DNA of 64,000 nt from Vibrio sinaloensis DSM 21326 (GCF_000189275.1 NZ_AEVT01000108.1:1-64000); one strand, 5' to 3'. Shown: positions 45,301 to 53,561, numbered from the stretch's first letter. The notes: a model not told the origin generated them from the sequence alone. Numbers and translations are program-made.

Positions 45301-45495
45301 AGTATTGGTATTGTTATCGTTGCCGGTTTGGCAATCGGTACTATCTTTACGCTGTTTGTTCTGCCTGTTATCTACAGCTACTTAGCGGAAAAACACAAAC
45401 CGTTACCAGTGTTTGTTGAAGACAAAGACTTGGAGAAACTGGCTCGTGTTGATGAAGCAAAAGCAGCACATCGTGAGCTTGCAGAAAACAAATAA
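42373..45495 (+). CDS. vexB: RND efflux transporter VexB
   Basis: Inner-membrane proton-driven drug/bile/detergent exporter of 1040 residues, the full size of an RND pump: 12 membrane helices in two halves with large periplasmic loops. Seen: FIKRPVLAVSISFLIALLG at the N-terminus, the helix-4 proton-relay motif GLVVDDAIVVLENVDRH with two aspartates, and the second-half GLITKHGILICEV. GGAGG precedes the ATG. It forms the tripartite pump with VexA and TolC (not encoded here). Confidence 0.92.
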   Translation: MRFTDVFIKRPVLAVSISFLIALLGLQAVFKMQVREYPEMTNTVVTVTTSYYGASADLIQGFITQPLEQAVAQADNIDYMTSSSVLGSSTITVNMKLNTDPNAALSDILAKTNSVRSQLPKEAEDPTVTMSTGSTTAVLYIGFTSDELSSSQITDYLERVINPQLFTVNGVSKVDLYGGMKYALRIWLDPAKMAALGLTATDVMNVLNANNYQSATGQAIGEFVLYNGTADTQISNVEELENLVVSSDEGSITRLSDIAKVTLEKSHDVYRASANGQEAVVAAINAAPSANPINIAADVLELLPQLERNLPSTIKMNVMYDSTIAINESINEVIKTIVEAALIVLVVITLFLGSFRAVIIPIVTIPLSLIGVAMVMQGMGFSWNLMTLLAMVLAIGLVVDDAIVVLENVDRHIKLGESPFRAAIIGTREIAVPVIAMTLTLGAVYAPIALMGGITGSLFKEFALTLAGSVFVSGIVALTLSPMMCSKMLKANEEPSKFEQKVHHVLDGMTNRYAKMLSAVMQHRPVVIAFAVIVFGSLPMLFKFIPSELAPSEDKGVIMLLGTAPSNANLDFMQNTMNDVNTILSDQPEVAYAQVFTGVPNSNQAFGIASMVPWSEREASQSEVANRVGGLVGNVPGMAVTAFQMPELPGAGSGLPIQFVITTPNAFESLFSIATDVLTEVKSSPMFVYSDLDLNYDSATMKISIDKDKAGAYGVTMQDIGITLSTMMADGYVNRIDLNGRSYEVIPQVERKWRLNPESMNNYYVRSADGKAVPLGSLITIDVVAEPRSLPHFNQLNSATVGAVPAPGSAMGDAIAWFEDIAASKLPSGYNHDYMGEARQYVTEGSALYATFGLALAIIFLVLAIQFESLKDPLVIMVSVPLAICGALIALAWGAATMNIYSQVGLITLVGLITKHGILICEVAKEEQLHNKLSKTEAVMEAAKVRLRPILMTTAAMIAGLIPLMYASGAGAAQRFSIGIVIVAGLAIGTIFTLFVLPVIYSYLAEKHKPLPVFVEDKDLEKLARVDEAKAAHRELAENK

Positions 45496-45508
45496 TCTGT
45501 TGTGATTT

Positions 45509-45534
45509 AAAAGGCCACTTCGGTGGCCTTTTTT
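45509..45534 (+). terminator. Terminator of vexRAB
   Basis: Stem AAAAGGCCAC / GTGGCCTTTT with a TTCG tetraloop and T run, 14 bp after the vexB stop. Confidence 0.95.
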
Positions 45535-45640
45535 ATTGCCTGCCATTCAACGTCTTTGCTTCGAATTTTTGCTATCGAAGTAGCGACTTTCCCGTATCAA
45601 TTACATAGAATGAGGGCAAATCGAAAGGAGTTTTAGTCAC

Positions 45641-45892
45641 ATGTTTGACCCAAAGAAACTAGAGCAAATCGCTAAACAAATTCATGATTCAATGCCAGCA
45701 CCGGTAAAAGAGCTAGGTGCAGACGTTGACCAAAAAGTTCGCCAAGTCATCCAAGGCCAACTCAATAAACTAGACGTAGTCAGTCGCGAAGAGTTTGATG
45801 TTCAGACTCAAGTGCTGCTGCGCACTCGCCAGAAGCTCACAGAGATGGAAAAGAAACTCTCTGATCTCGAAGAGAAGCTAGCGGATAAGTAA
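45641..45892 (+). CDS. ubiK: Ubiquinone biosynthesis accessory factor UbiK
   Basis: Small protein of 83 residues of the BMFP (YqiC) family, which aids aerobic ubiquinone synthesis by interacting with the Ubi complex and membranes. Seen: MFDPKKLEQIAKQIHDSMP at the start and a C-terminal coiled coil with the trimerising segment REEFDVQTQVLLRTRQKL and heptads MEKKLSDLEEKL. AAAGGAG precedes the ATG. Monocistronic. Confidence 0.92.
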   Translation: MFDPKKLEQIAKQIHDSMPAPVKELGADVDQKVRQVIQGQLNKLDVVSREEFDVQTQVLLRTRQKLTEMEKKLSDLEEKLADK

Positions 45893-45912
45893 GCAGAAAG
45901 GCAAAAAGTTCT

Positions 45913-45943
45913 AAGGGCTGACGTACAAACGTCGGCCCTTTTT
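45913..45943 (+). terminator. Terminator of ubiK
   Basis: Stem AAGGGCTGACG / CGTCGGCCCTT (one T-G wobble) with a 6-base loop, then TTT. Confidence 0.88.
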
Positions 45944-45999
45944 ATTTGCCAGCCAATGACCAAGCGAGAACGCCCCCTCAAAGACGCGGCCGATTACCA

Positions 46000-46040
46000 C
46001 CAAAAACAAAAAGGCTTGGTCAACGGAGACCAAGCCTTTT
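46000..46040 (-). terminator. Terminator downstream of ilvC
   Basis: On the minus strand a perfect 13-bp stem AAAAGGCTTGGTC / GACCAAGCCTTTT (loop TCCGTT) is followed by TGTTTTTGG. It lies 170 bp after the ilvC stop, beyond an ERIC-like element. Confidence 0.85.
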
Positions 46041-46097
46041 AATTAGATGTTGTGTTTTATTTTGTATTTATTACCCCAGTCTGCCTGGAGTTCTTTC

Positions 46098-46196
46098 CTA
46101 ACCTAGGTTAGTGCATTACGAAGAATTAAGGTTTTATTTCTAGGAGAAGGCGCGGAGTTTGCGATAGCAAATGAGCACCTTCGACACCGACCTTAA
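46098..46196. repeat. ERIC-like palindromic repeat
   Basis: The 3' flank of ilvC contains a 14-bp perfect palindrome CTAACCTAGGTTAG (46098-46111). A hairpin GAAGG...GGAGTTTGC-GATA-GCAAATGAG...CCTTC (46146-46182) follows. The core GGAGTTTGCGATAGCAAATGA resembles the ERIC end GGAGCTTACATAAGTAAGTGA, and ERIC-type repeats are known in vibrios. Boundaries are approximate. Confidence 0.45.
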
Positions 46197-46212
46197 GCCT
46201 TAAGGCAAGCAA

Positions 46213-47697
46213 TTAGCCGCCTACCGCGATGTTCTTCATATCTGTCATGTAACCACGTAGCTCTTCACCAATGTACTCAACTGGGTGGTTACGAATTGTA
46301 TCGTTCACTGCGATTAGCGTTGCGTTATCTACCTGGTTAGACGTTTCGCCTAGCCCCTTACCGATAACGTCTGTACCTACTGAAGGCATGAACTTTTCGC
46401 GTAGTAGCGGTGTTGCTACATTAGCGAACAGGTAGTTACCGTATTCTGCCGTATCAGAGATTACTACGTTCATTTCGTATAGACGCTTACGTGCTACTGT
46501 GTTTGCGATTAGTGGAAGCTCGTGTAGTGACTCGTAGTACGCTGACTCATCAATGATGCCTGATGCTGTCATCGCTTCGAACGCCAGCTCAACACCTGCA
46601 CGAACCATTGCTACTAGTAGGATGCCGTTGTCGAAGTACTCTTGCTCAGAGATTTCGATATCGCCTGCTGGGTAGTTTTCAAATGCGGTTTCGCCTGTCT
46701 CTTCACGCCAGCCTAGTAGGTTTGCGTCATCGTTCGCCCAGTCAGCCATCATGGTGCTTGAGAACTCACCAGTGATGATGTCGTCCATGTGCTTGTTGTA
46801 TAGCGGACGCATTAGCTCTTTTAGCTCTTCAGACAGTTCAAATGCTTTGATTTTCGCTGGGTTTGATAGACGGTCCATCATGTGCGTGATGCCACCGAAC
46901 TTCAGTGCTTCCGTGATAGTTTCCCAACCGTACTGTAGAAGTTTACCTGCATAGCTTGGATCGATACCGTCAGCAACCATCTTCTCGTAAGAAACAATAG
47001 AACCCGCTTGTAGCATGCCACATAGGATAGTTTGCTCACCCATTAGGTCAGATTTAACTTCCGCTACAAATGAAGACTCTAGACAACCTGCGCGATGACC
47101 GCCTGTGCCTGCTGCCCACGCTTTCGCGATATCCCAACCTTCACCTTTTGGATCGTTCTCTGGGTGAACTGCGATTAGCGTTGGTACACCGAAGCCACGT
47201 TTGTATTCTTCACGTACTTCAGTACCTGGACACTTAGGTGCAACCATAACTACGGTTAAGTCTTTACGGATTTGCATACCTTCTTCAACAACGTTGAAGC
47301 CGTGTGAGTAACCTAGTGCAGCGCCTTCTTTCATTAGCGGCATTACCGTTTCTACAACGTTGGTGTGCTGCTTGTCTGGAGTCAGGTTGATTACTAGGTC
47401 TGCTTCAGGGATTAGCGTTTCGTAGCTTGCTACTTCAAAACCGTTTTCTTTTGCGTTTTTGTAAGATTGACGCTGCTCGTCAATTGCCGCCTGACGTAGT
47501 GCGTACGCTACGTTTAGACCAGAGTCACGCATGTTTAGACCTTGGTTTAGGCCTTGAGCACCACAACCAACAATCACCACTTTCTTACCTTTCAGGTAAT
47601 CAGCTTCAGTTGCGAACTCGCTGCGATCCATAAAACGACAACGACCTAGTTGGTCTAGCTGCTCGCGTAGGTTTAAAGTGTTGAAATAGTTAGCCAT
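46213..47697 (-). CDS. ilvC: Ketol-acid reductoisomerase (class II)
   Basis: NADPH- and Mg-dependent enzyme of isoleucine and valine synthesis; it isomerises and reduces acetolactate/acetohydroxybutyrate. The 494-residue length marks the long class II enzyme with a duplicated knotted domain. Seen: the dinucleotide-binding VVIVGCGAQGLNQGLNMRDS, KCPGTEVREEYKRGFGVP, and metal-ligand segments SDLMGEQTILCG and YGWETITEALKFGG. The ATG at 47697 follows an AAGGAGCGCCC site. It is divergent from ilvY, its activator. Confidence 0.96.
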   Translation of the reverse strand: MANYFNTLNLREQLDQLGRCRFMDRSEFATEADYLKGKKVVIVGCGAQGLNQGLNMRDSGLNVAYALRQAAIDEQRQSYKNAKENGFEVASYETLIPEADLVINLTPDKQHTNVVETVMPLMKEGAALGYSHGFNVVEEGMQIRKDLTVVMVAPKCPGTEVREEYKRGFGVPTLIAVHPENDPKGEGWDIAKAWAAGTGGHRAGCLESSFVAEVKSDLMGEQTILCGMLQAGSIVSYEKMVADGIDPSYAGKLLQYGWETITEALKFGGITHMMDRLSNPAKIKAFELSEELKELMRPLYNKHMDDIITGEFSSTMMADWANDDANLLGWREETGETAFENYPAGDIEISEQEYFDNGILLVAMVRAGVELAFEAMTASGIIDESAYYESLHELPLIANTVARKRLYEMNVVISDTAEYGNYLFANVATPLLREKFMPSVGTDVIGKGLGETSNQVDNATLIAVNDTIRNHPVEYIGEELRGYMTDMKNIAVGG

Positions 47698-47809
47698 AAG
47701 GGCGCTCCTTTAAAGAATTTTTCCGTTGAGGTCGGTAGCTTGGGTACCGAATGAGTCCATACTAAAACAGGTATTTAGTTGCTTAAAGTGATATATTCAC
47801 AATTAGTAA

Positions 47810-47824
47810 TTGCAATTAGTGCAA
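47810..47824. promoter_or_regulatory. IlvY operator candidate
   Basis: TTGCA-ATTAG-TGCAA is a perfect 5-5-5 inverted repeat in the ilvC-ilvY divergent promoter, of the T-N11-A form recognised by LysR-type regulators and similar to the TTGCAA half-sites of enteric IlvY operators. Confidence 0.65.
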
Positions 47825-47842
47825 CAAGGATGTGACTATTTC

Positions 47843-48733
47843 ATGAACATTAAGTGTCTGCAGTTGTTCATTCATCTGTGTGATAGTAAGAGCTTCGCAA
47901 AGACAGCTTCGGCGATGCATATTAGCCCGTCGGCCCTGAGTCGACAGATACAAAAACTGGAAAGTGACACTGCTCAAGTACTGTTCGTGCGAGACAACCG
48001 CAGCGTTGAGCTGACCCCTGCTGCAAAAAAGCTTCTGCCGGTGGCGTTAAACATTCTTGGTGAGTGGCAAAACTACAATGCCCAACTCAAAGGCCATGAA
48101 GAAGAACTGAAAGGTGAAATTCGTCTCTTTTGCTCAGTGACGGCCAGTTACAGCCATTTGCCTGAATTATTGTCAGAATTCCGTCTTCAGCACCCGTTTA
48201 TTGAATTTAAGCTTTCAACCGGAGATCCGGCACAAGCAATCAACAAGGTACTGAGCGATGAAGTGGATATCGCAATTTCCGCCCAACCCGAACAACTGCC
48301 CGCTCGAATCGAGTTTGAGACCATCAGTGAAATTCCCCTTTCCGTGATTGCTCCGGTCGGGGTAAGTAATTTTGCCAAGGAGCTGCAAAAAGAGCAGCCG
48401 GATTGGTCGACGATTCCCTTTATCGTTCCCGAGTCAGGTACCGCCCGAGACCGTGCCAACGCTTGGTTTAAGGCAATGAAGATCAAGCCCAACATCTACG
48501 CTCAAGTCTCTGGTCATGAAGCCATCGTCAGTATGGTTGCACTTGGCTGCGGCGTGGGAATCGCCCCCGATGTGGTGATCAACAACAGCCCAGTAAAAGA
48601 AAAAATCGAGCGCTTAAAGGTCGCTTCAATTAAGCCGTTTAAACTCGGGGTGTGCTGCAAACGCTCGCAACTCGATAACCCATTAGTTAAAGCTCTATGG
48701 GAAATGGCGCACGATACTTACATCGCCCCATAG
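47843..48733 (+). CDS. ilvY: LysR-family activator IlvY
   Basis: Transcriptional regulator of 296 residues that activates ilvC when its substrates accumulate. The N-terminal helix-turn-helix is SFAKTASAMHISPSALSRQI; the body shows the IlvY-typical LFVRDNRSVELT, FCSVTASYSHLP, PDWSTIPFIVP and GHEAIVSMVALGCGVGIAP, all shared with E. coli IlvY. The ATG at 47843 matches the family N-terminus; the frame is open 11 codons upstream. Divergent from ilvC. Confidence 0.94.
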   Translation: MNIKCLQLFIHLCDSKSFAKTASAMHISPSALSRQIQKLESDTAQVLFVRDNRSVELTPAAKKLLPVALNILGEWQNYNAQLKGHEEELKGEIRLFCSVTASYSHLPELLSEFRLQHPFIEFKLSTGDPAQAINKVLSDEVDIAISAQPEQLPARIEFETISEIPLSVIAPVGVSNFAKELQKEQPDWSTIPFIVPESGTARDRANAWFKAMKIKPNIYAQVSGHEAIVSMVALGCGVGIAPDVVINNSPVKEKIERLKVASIKPFKLGVCCKRSQLDNPLVKALWEMAHDTYIAP

Positions 48734-48756
48734 CTTTGCAACCTTCAGATACAACA

Positions 48757-48795
48757 AAGCCACCGCTTTCCACCAATAAAGGAAAGCAGTGGCTT
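48757..48795. terminator. Bidirectional terminator between ilvY and hemN
   Basis: A long stem AAGCCACCGCTTTCC / GGAAAGCAGTGGCTT with one mismatch and a 9-base loop, between convergent genes. Confidence 0.8.
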
Positions 48796-48812
48796 CAAAA
48801 TACGAAGAAAAT

Positions 48813-50201
48813 TTAGATAACGCGAGAGAACTGCTGCTGACGCGCTTTAGCTCGTAAATACTTATCAAAGCACATACAGATATTACGGATCAGCAAGCGT
48901 CCGCGTAGTGTTACGCGAATTTCTTTGTCGTCCACTTCAACAAGTTGGTCATTAATGAATGTCTGCAGAAGCTGTAGATCTTCGTTAAAGTAGTCGTTAA
49001 ACGTTACTTGGAATTCCGACTCAATCGTCGTCTTATCCAGCTTAAAATTACAGATAAGCTGCTTAATCACCTCACGTCGAAGTAAGTCATCACTATCCAA
49101 AGCGACTCCTTTCCACAAAGCATGACGCTGCTCACTCACTTGTGCGTAGTACTTCTTGAGTTCTTTTTGGTTTTGCGCGTACGCGTCACCAATCATCGAG
49201 ATCGCCGACACCCCAAAACCGACTAAGTCAGCCTCACCTTGCGTGGTATAACCTTGGAAGTTACGGTGCAAAATGCCATTGCGCTGCGCCACCGCTAGCT
49301 CATCATCAGGCTGGGCAAAGTGGTCCATACCGATAAACTGGTACCCAGCATTGGTCAATGTCGCGATGGTATCTTGCAAGATCGCCATTTTCTCTTCAGC
49401 AACGGGTAAATCTTCATCTTTAATTTTACGTTGAGCCGCAAACAGCTGTGGCATATGAGCGTAATTAAAGATAGATAAACGCCCCGGCTCCATCTTTAGA
49501 ACTTGCTGCAATGTCTCTGCAAAACGGGTTTGCGTCTGTTTAGGTAACCCATAGATAAGATCTAAGTTAGTTGAGCGGAAACCCAGTTGTTTCGCTCGTT
49601 CAACCATAGCGAAGATAAACTCTTCGTCTTGCTCTCGGTTGACCAATTTTTGCACTTCTTTATTGAAGTCCTGTACACCAATACTCAGACGGTTGAAACC
49701 TTCACCACGCAAGTGATCCAGCACATCTAGCTCGATTTCACGCGGGTCTACCTCAATACTGATTTCAGCGTCATTCTCAAAGTCAAACTCACCACGAAGA
49801 ATGGCCATCAGGCGACTGATCTGCGCTTTGGTCAAAAAGGTAGGAGTACCACCACCGAAGTGGAGTTGAGTGACTTTGCGCTCTTGTAGCAGAGCGGCTC
49901 GAGTGCGAATTTCCAACTCCAGAACATCAAGGTACTCATCGGCTTTATGTGCATGACGAGTAATAACCTTGTTACAACCACAGTAGTAACAAAGCTTATG
50001 ACAAAACGGGATGTGGATATAAAGCGAGAGTGGTCGCTCCGGGTATTGCGTACACGCCATGTCATAGTCAGCGACGGTAAACGCTTCGTGAAACTCTAAC
50101 GCGGTCGGGTATGAAGTATAACGAGGACCTGAATAGTTGTACTTATCCAGTACCGCTTGATCCCAGACAATTTGTTGGCTTGCGACGACAGGCTGCGACA
50201 T
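48813..50201 (-). CDS. hemN: Oxygen-independent coproporphyrinogen III oxidase
   Basis: Radical-SAM enzyme of heme synthesis used under low oxygen; it decarboxylates coproporphyrinogen III to protoporphyrinogen IX. The 462-residue protein has the CxxxCxxC cluster motif in FCHKLCYYCGC (C67, C71, C74, plus C76) and the family segments FGGGTPTFL, SIEVDPRE, RLSIGVQDF and IYGLPKQT. The C-terminal HemN domain is complete. Size matches E. coli HemN (457). It is monocistronic. Confidence 0.95.
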   Translation of the reverse strand: MSQPVVASQQIVWDQAVLDKYNYSGPRYTSYPTALEFHEAFTVADYDMACTQYPERPLSLYIHIPFCHKLCYYCGCNKVITRHAHKADEYLDVLELEIRTRAALLQERKVTQLHFGGGTPTFLTKAQISRLMAILRGEFDFENDAEISIEVDPREIELDVLDHLRGEGFNRLSIGVQDFNKEVQKLVNREQDEEFIFAMVERAKQLGFRSTNLDLIYGLPKQTQTRFAETLQQVLKMEPGRLSIFNYAHMPQLFAAQRKIKDEDLPVAEEKMAILQDTIATLTNAGYQFIGMDHFAQPDDELAVAQRNGILHRNFQGYTTQGEADLVGFGVSAISMIGDAYAQNQKELKKYYAQVSEQRHALWKGVALDSDDLLRREVIKQLICNFKLDKTTIESEFQVTFNDYFNEDLQLLQTFINDQLVEVDDKEIRVTLRGRLLIRNICMCFDKYLRAKARQQQFSRVI

Positions 50202-50386
50202 GTTGCTATTTCCGTTGGGCTGTATTGCTTGTTTGGGCTTAAAAGCCTCTGTAATAAGCAGGCTATTTTGCCACAGCTAAGTTGAACTCGTTGCTGGCCT
50301 AGCCGCTTTTTCAGTAGCAATACTCAGAATTGATAACTCGATCACTACCCCATAAGTGTAAGCGATCGAGCTATAAAAACCTCAAC

Positions 50387-50875
50387 TTAGATCATCTGAA
50401 TGTTGATTTGGTTGTTGAGGGGCTGAACCTTAGTCTGCAGCGACTTTAGCTCTTCAATAATGGCACTCTCTAGGCGAGACTCAGCTTTGTGACGTTCAAG
50501 GTTCTGCTTCATACGTTCTTTCTTACCCAAGTTCTGGCGATCTTCACCACGCGCCATATCTTTTACAATATGGAACAGTTCAGCCGTCGCCGGATACTCT
50601 TGGTCGAAATCAACGCGATCATCACCTTGGACATAATCCATGATGTTATATAGGCGAATGCTGATTTCTGATAAATCACATTGACCTTGAATCCCTGCCA
50701 AGCAAAGCACGTGCACACTTTCAAAGATGTTAGCGTTACGTTTTTCAATCGCTAACTTTTGATGCTGCAGCTGCAACTCCTTTTGCTTCTTAAGTTGGAG
50801 CAGAAGGTAACCTGCATAAGACGCTAAGCCGAGGATAATCACTCCACCTACAATGGCTAATAAGGTTACACTCAT
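50387..50875 (-). CDS. DUF2489 membrane protein
   Basis: Protein of 162 residues with one N-terminal transmembrane helix (LLAIVGGVIILGLASYAGYLLL) and a cytoplasmic charged, helical domain (VHVLCLAGIQGQCDLSEISIRLY; KMARGEDRQNLGKKERM-like). It fits the gammaproteobacterial DUF2489 family, function unknown. It lies 8 bp after yihI in the same direction, so they are cotranscribed. Confidence 0.8.
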   Translation of the reverse strand: MSVTLLAIVGGVIILGLASYAGYLLLQLKKQKELQLQHQKLAIEKRNANIFESVHVLCLAGIQGQCDLSEISIRLYNIMDYVQGDDRVDFDQEYPATAELFHIVKDMARGEDRQNLGKKERMKQNLERHKAESRLESAIIEELKSLQTKVQPLNNQINIQMI

Positions 50876-50883
50876 GGGCTCAA

Positions 50884-51423
50884 CTATCCTTTAAATTGGT
50901 CTAAGTCTAAATCTTCAAACTGATTCAGTAAGTCATCATCTGAGCTAGCTTTATACTCGTTCGACTCACTTTCAGCAGGAGACTGCGGCTCATCATCTTC
51001 ATAGATGCCAAGTTGCTTCATAAGGACTTCAATGCGTGCAAGCTTCTCGTCCACATACCTCTGCAGACCTGCACCCAAGTTTTCACCCTCTTCGATACGG
51101 TCAAGCAACACATTCAGTTGTGCATCGTTTTCCAGCATCTCCAACTCCTGCTCAGCACTCATACGACGCTCAGCCTTAGTTGGTTTCTTTTGTGGTTCGA
51201 TAGTCAGCGGAATTTTTTTCTTACTGCCTAAACGCGGGTCGCGCTGTTGACCAGCGGCACGCTGTTTTTCCGTTTTCGCATCTGAGTTGCGGTTACCTGT
51301 TTTCAGGCCTTTACGCTTTTTCTCTTTCTTACGCAGGCGTCCTTCAACGTCTGATTGAGTGCGGTTGCGCACGACGACGACATCAAGGTTGCCACCGGAT
51401 CTTACTTTTTTACTACGGCTCAT
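50884..51423 (-). CDS. yihI: Der GTPase-activating protein YihI
   Basis: Protein of 179 residues that stimulates GTP hydrolysis by Der (EngA), delaying 50S assembly in early growth. The N-terminal third is very basic (SRSKKVRSGG; RLRKKEKKRKGLKTGNRN), a QQRDPRLGSKKKIPL motif follows, and the C-terminal half is acidic (LEMLENDAQLNVLLDRIEEG), exactly the YihI layout. Its ATG overlaps the stop codon of the upstream methyltransferase by one base. Confidence 0.93.
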   Translation of the reverse strand: MSRSKKVRSGGNLDVVVVRNRTQSDVEGRLRKKEKKRKGLKTGNRNSDAKTEKQRAAGQQRDPRLGSKKKIPLTIEPQKKPTKAERRMSAEQELEMLENDAQLNVLLDRIEEGENLGAGLQRYVDEKLARIEVLMKQLGIYEDDEPQSPAESESNEYKASSDDDLLNQFEDLDLDQFKG

Positions 51424-52061
51424 TACTGGGCTTTCCTCAGTAAAATTACATCATTACCTATAAATTCAAGCTCGAGCTGATCCCGCTCTGCCAAAAATTG
51501 AAACGTCTTACGGCTAAAGAAAACCACATGAGTGGGATCATTCTTGTAATGCCACTTAGCAAACGCCTCAATATCAATGACCATCTTGGTCATCAGACCA
51601 ATCCAGCCACCGGGCTTAACTAAATTCAACCATTGCTGCCATACTGTGTTTGGAGCGTATAGATGCTCAATCACCTCAGTGGCAGTCATAAAGTCATACG
51701 ATTTGGCTAACACCTCTCTATTTGGGTGGTAGTAGATATCGTACAAGCTCATGGTGTGACCTTGTTCTTCCAACATCAGTGACAAGGTTGGACCGGGGCC
51801 ACATCCAAAATCTATCCCATCAGAATTAGGCTCGATACGCTCTAATATGGGGTCAGCAACCCGAGATAAAAAGCGTCGATAACCGGCATCTTGGGGATTA
51901 TTATCATGCAAATCATAGTGTGCTTTCTCTTGCTGCGCATCCAACCTTTGGTCTGGATTAACAAACACCAGTTCGCATTGTATGCATTGAAGATACTCTC
52001 GACGCTTATCTTCAAAGTAGTGCTGTGTATCTACGCTTTGGCAAAGGGGGCATGTATGCAT
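51423..52061 (-). CDS. Class I SAM-dependent methyltransferase with zinc ribbon
   Basis: Protein of 212 residues. The N-terminus is a C4 zinc ribbon (CPLCQSVDTQHYF...LQCIQCELVFVNP), followed by a Rossmann methyltransferase domain with motif I IDFGCGPGPTLSLML (about residues 80-94) and a post-I region TATEVIEHLYAP. Substrate unknown. Cotranscribed with yihI and the DUF2489 gene; the association with a ribosome-assembly factor is only positional. Confidence 0.82.
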   Translation of the reverse strand: MHTCPLCQSVDTQHYFEDKRREYLQCIQCELVFVNPDQRLDAQQEKAHYDLHDNNPQDAGYRRFLSRVADPILERIEPNSDGIDFGCGPGPTLSLMLEEQGHTMSLYDIYYHPNREVLAKSYDFMTATEVIEHLYAPNTVWQQWLNLVKPGGWIGLMTKMVIDIEAFAKWHYKNDPTHVVFFSRKTFQFLAERDQLELEFIGNDVILLRKAQ

Positions 52062-52181
52062 GATGACATCCTTAAACAGGGATGCGAAACATACCAGAAA
52101 CTGAGGTTAGAGTGGAGCACTATTGTGCAAATAATCATCGATTCGAGCAAATTAACCCGCTTAAAATTAAAGAAGGCGTAT

Positions 52182-52211
52182 AAAAAAAGCGATAGGGCTA
52201 CCTATCGCTTT
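52182..52211 (-). terminator. Terminator of the second CsrB-type sRNA
   Basis: On the minus strand a perfect 11-bp stem AAAGCGATAGG / CCTATCGCTTT with a 4-base loop, followed by a T run. Confidence 0.9.
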
Positions 52212-52520
52212 CTAAATGCCTGACGGCCAAACTGTGTTGCACTGATGTTAGTGCATCAATATTCCATTTGTTTTTGGTGCTTTCCCTGCAAAAGGTGTTG
52301 TTTGCCACCATCCTGGTGAGTTTTGGCTTTCCTTTTACTTCCTGCTACCTGGGTTAATCCTTAACCTGATCCGTTTCGCTGTCTTAAACCATTAGACAAG
52401 GCGACCATCCCTATCCAGTAGGCTTCCTACCTACCCAGCTTCCTGCTATCACCAAGCGACTCCGCGCTTGCTTCCCTGGAGACTTCCTAGTCTAAAATCC
52501 TGATTCAGCGTCCTGCCGAT
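52182..52520 (-). ncRNA. csrB: CsrB-family regulatory RNA (copy 2)
   Basis: Read on the minus strand, this 340-nt non-coding stretch contains 16 GGA triplets spaced 6-40 nt apart, several in AGGAAG contexts within small hairpins (for example CTAGGAAGTCTCCAGGGAAG). A strong terminator ends it. A TAAAGT -10 (52527-52532) precedes the inferred 5' end, and a half-consensus GacA-type site (TGTAAGAGAT) lies about 145 bp upstream. It is therefore a second CsrA-sequestering RNA, paralogous in type to 7749-8163 although the primary sequences differ. The 5' end is approximate. Confidence 0.82.
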
Positions 52521-52654
52521 AACTACACTTTACCGTTTTGCCCAAAGTGCACAATCCGCGTTCTACAAAAAATAAGCACTAATTTACCCTATCCAAAACA
52601 TATCCATATTTTTCAGAAACTTAAGAAATGGCGCGAGAAATAAAGGTACTAAAG

Positions 52655-52672
52655 TATGGCAAATCTCTTACA
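52655..52672 (-). promoter_or_regulatory. VarA/GacA-type site upstream of the second CsrB-type sRNA
   Basis: On the minus strand TGTAAGAGATTTGCCATA has a perfect left half (TGTAAGAGAT) and a degenerate right half of the GacA/UvrY consensus. It lies about 145 bp upstream of the inferred start. Confidence 0.5.
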
Positions 52673-52730
52673 TACTACTGAGACATACAGAGCACACTAA
52701 CCCATTGCCCACTGAGATCCTCGTCATACG

Positions 52731-52760
52731 AAAAAGCCCAGAGAAATCTCTGGGCTTTTT
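52731..52760. terminator. Terminator of cytochrome c4 gene
   Basis: A perfect 14-bp stem AAAAAGCCCAGAGA / TCTCTGGGCTTTTT with a 2-base apex; able to act on both strands. Confidence 0.92.
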
Positions 52761-52795
52761 CAATACAACTAGTTGCTCGAACAAATTTGTAGGGC

Positions 52796-53413
52796 TTAGT
52801 GTAGGCCACCAACGTATTTAGAAAGAGTATCGATATCTTCATCCGTTAGCTTCTTCGCGATATCACGCATCATTGCGTTCATGTCGTTACCACGAGTGCC
52901 ATCACGGAATTTTTCAAGCTGAGATTTAATGTAATCAGCATGCTGGCCAGAGATCTTAGGGAAGCCAGAAAGTTCAGTACCGTTACCACGTGGGCCGTGA
53001 CAAGCGATACATGCTGTTAGACCACGCTCAGCATCACCTGCGGTGTAAAGCACTTTACCCGCATCAACAACATTTTCAGGCGTTGTATTGTGTGAAATAG
53101 GTAGCGATGCGTAGTACGCAGCTAGGTCTTGCATATCTTGTTCAGACAGCGGCATAGCCATGCCACTCATCACAGGATCCATGCGACCTTGTTTACCATT
53201 GCTAGTCATACCCAATTTCAGATCTCTAAGTTGCTTCTCAATATACTTAGCATGCTGACCTGCTAGTTTAGGGTACATAGCGAGTTGACTGTTGCCATCA
53301 GCACCATGGCAGGCAACACAGGTTTGAGATTTTGCTTTACCAGCTTCAATACTGCCTTGGGCCCATACAGAGCAGCTGGCTAAAAGACTCAAGATTAGCG
53401 CTAATTTCTTCAT
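52796..53413 (-). CDS. Cytochrome c4
   Basis: Periplasmic diheme cytochrome of 205 residues with a signal peptide (about 1-19, VWA-Q). Two CXXCH heme motifs are seen, CVACH (C32, C35, H36) and CIACH near residue 130, each followed by a methionine-containing segment (AMPLSEQDM; NAMMRDIAKKL). It is a likely electron donor to terminal oxidases. Divergent from engB. Confidence 0.94.
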   Translation of the reverse strand: MKKLALILSLLASCSVWAQGSIEAGKAKSQTCVACHGADGNSQLAMYPKLAGQHAKYIEKQLRDLKLGMTSNGKQGRMDPVMSGMAMPLSEQDMQDLAAYYASLPISHNTTPENVVDAGKVLYTAGDAERGLTACIACHGPRGNGTELSGFPKISGQHADYIKSQLEKFRDGTRGNDMNAMMRDIAKKLTDEDIDTLSKYVGGLH

Positions 53414-53561
53414 GACATTCCATTATAATTATCAAGCTTCCGGTACCACTCTGCGTTGCCACTCATGGTACAATAGGCGACCTTATGCCGAGCACGGTTA
53501 TTTTACACAATTTCACAAAAAAGTAATCAATCGACTACACAAAGTCGAGATGGAGTTAACA

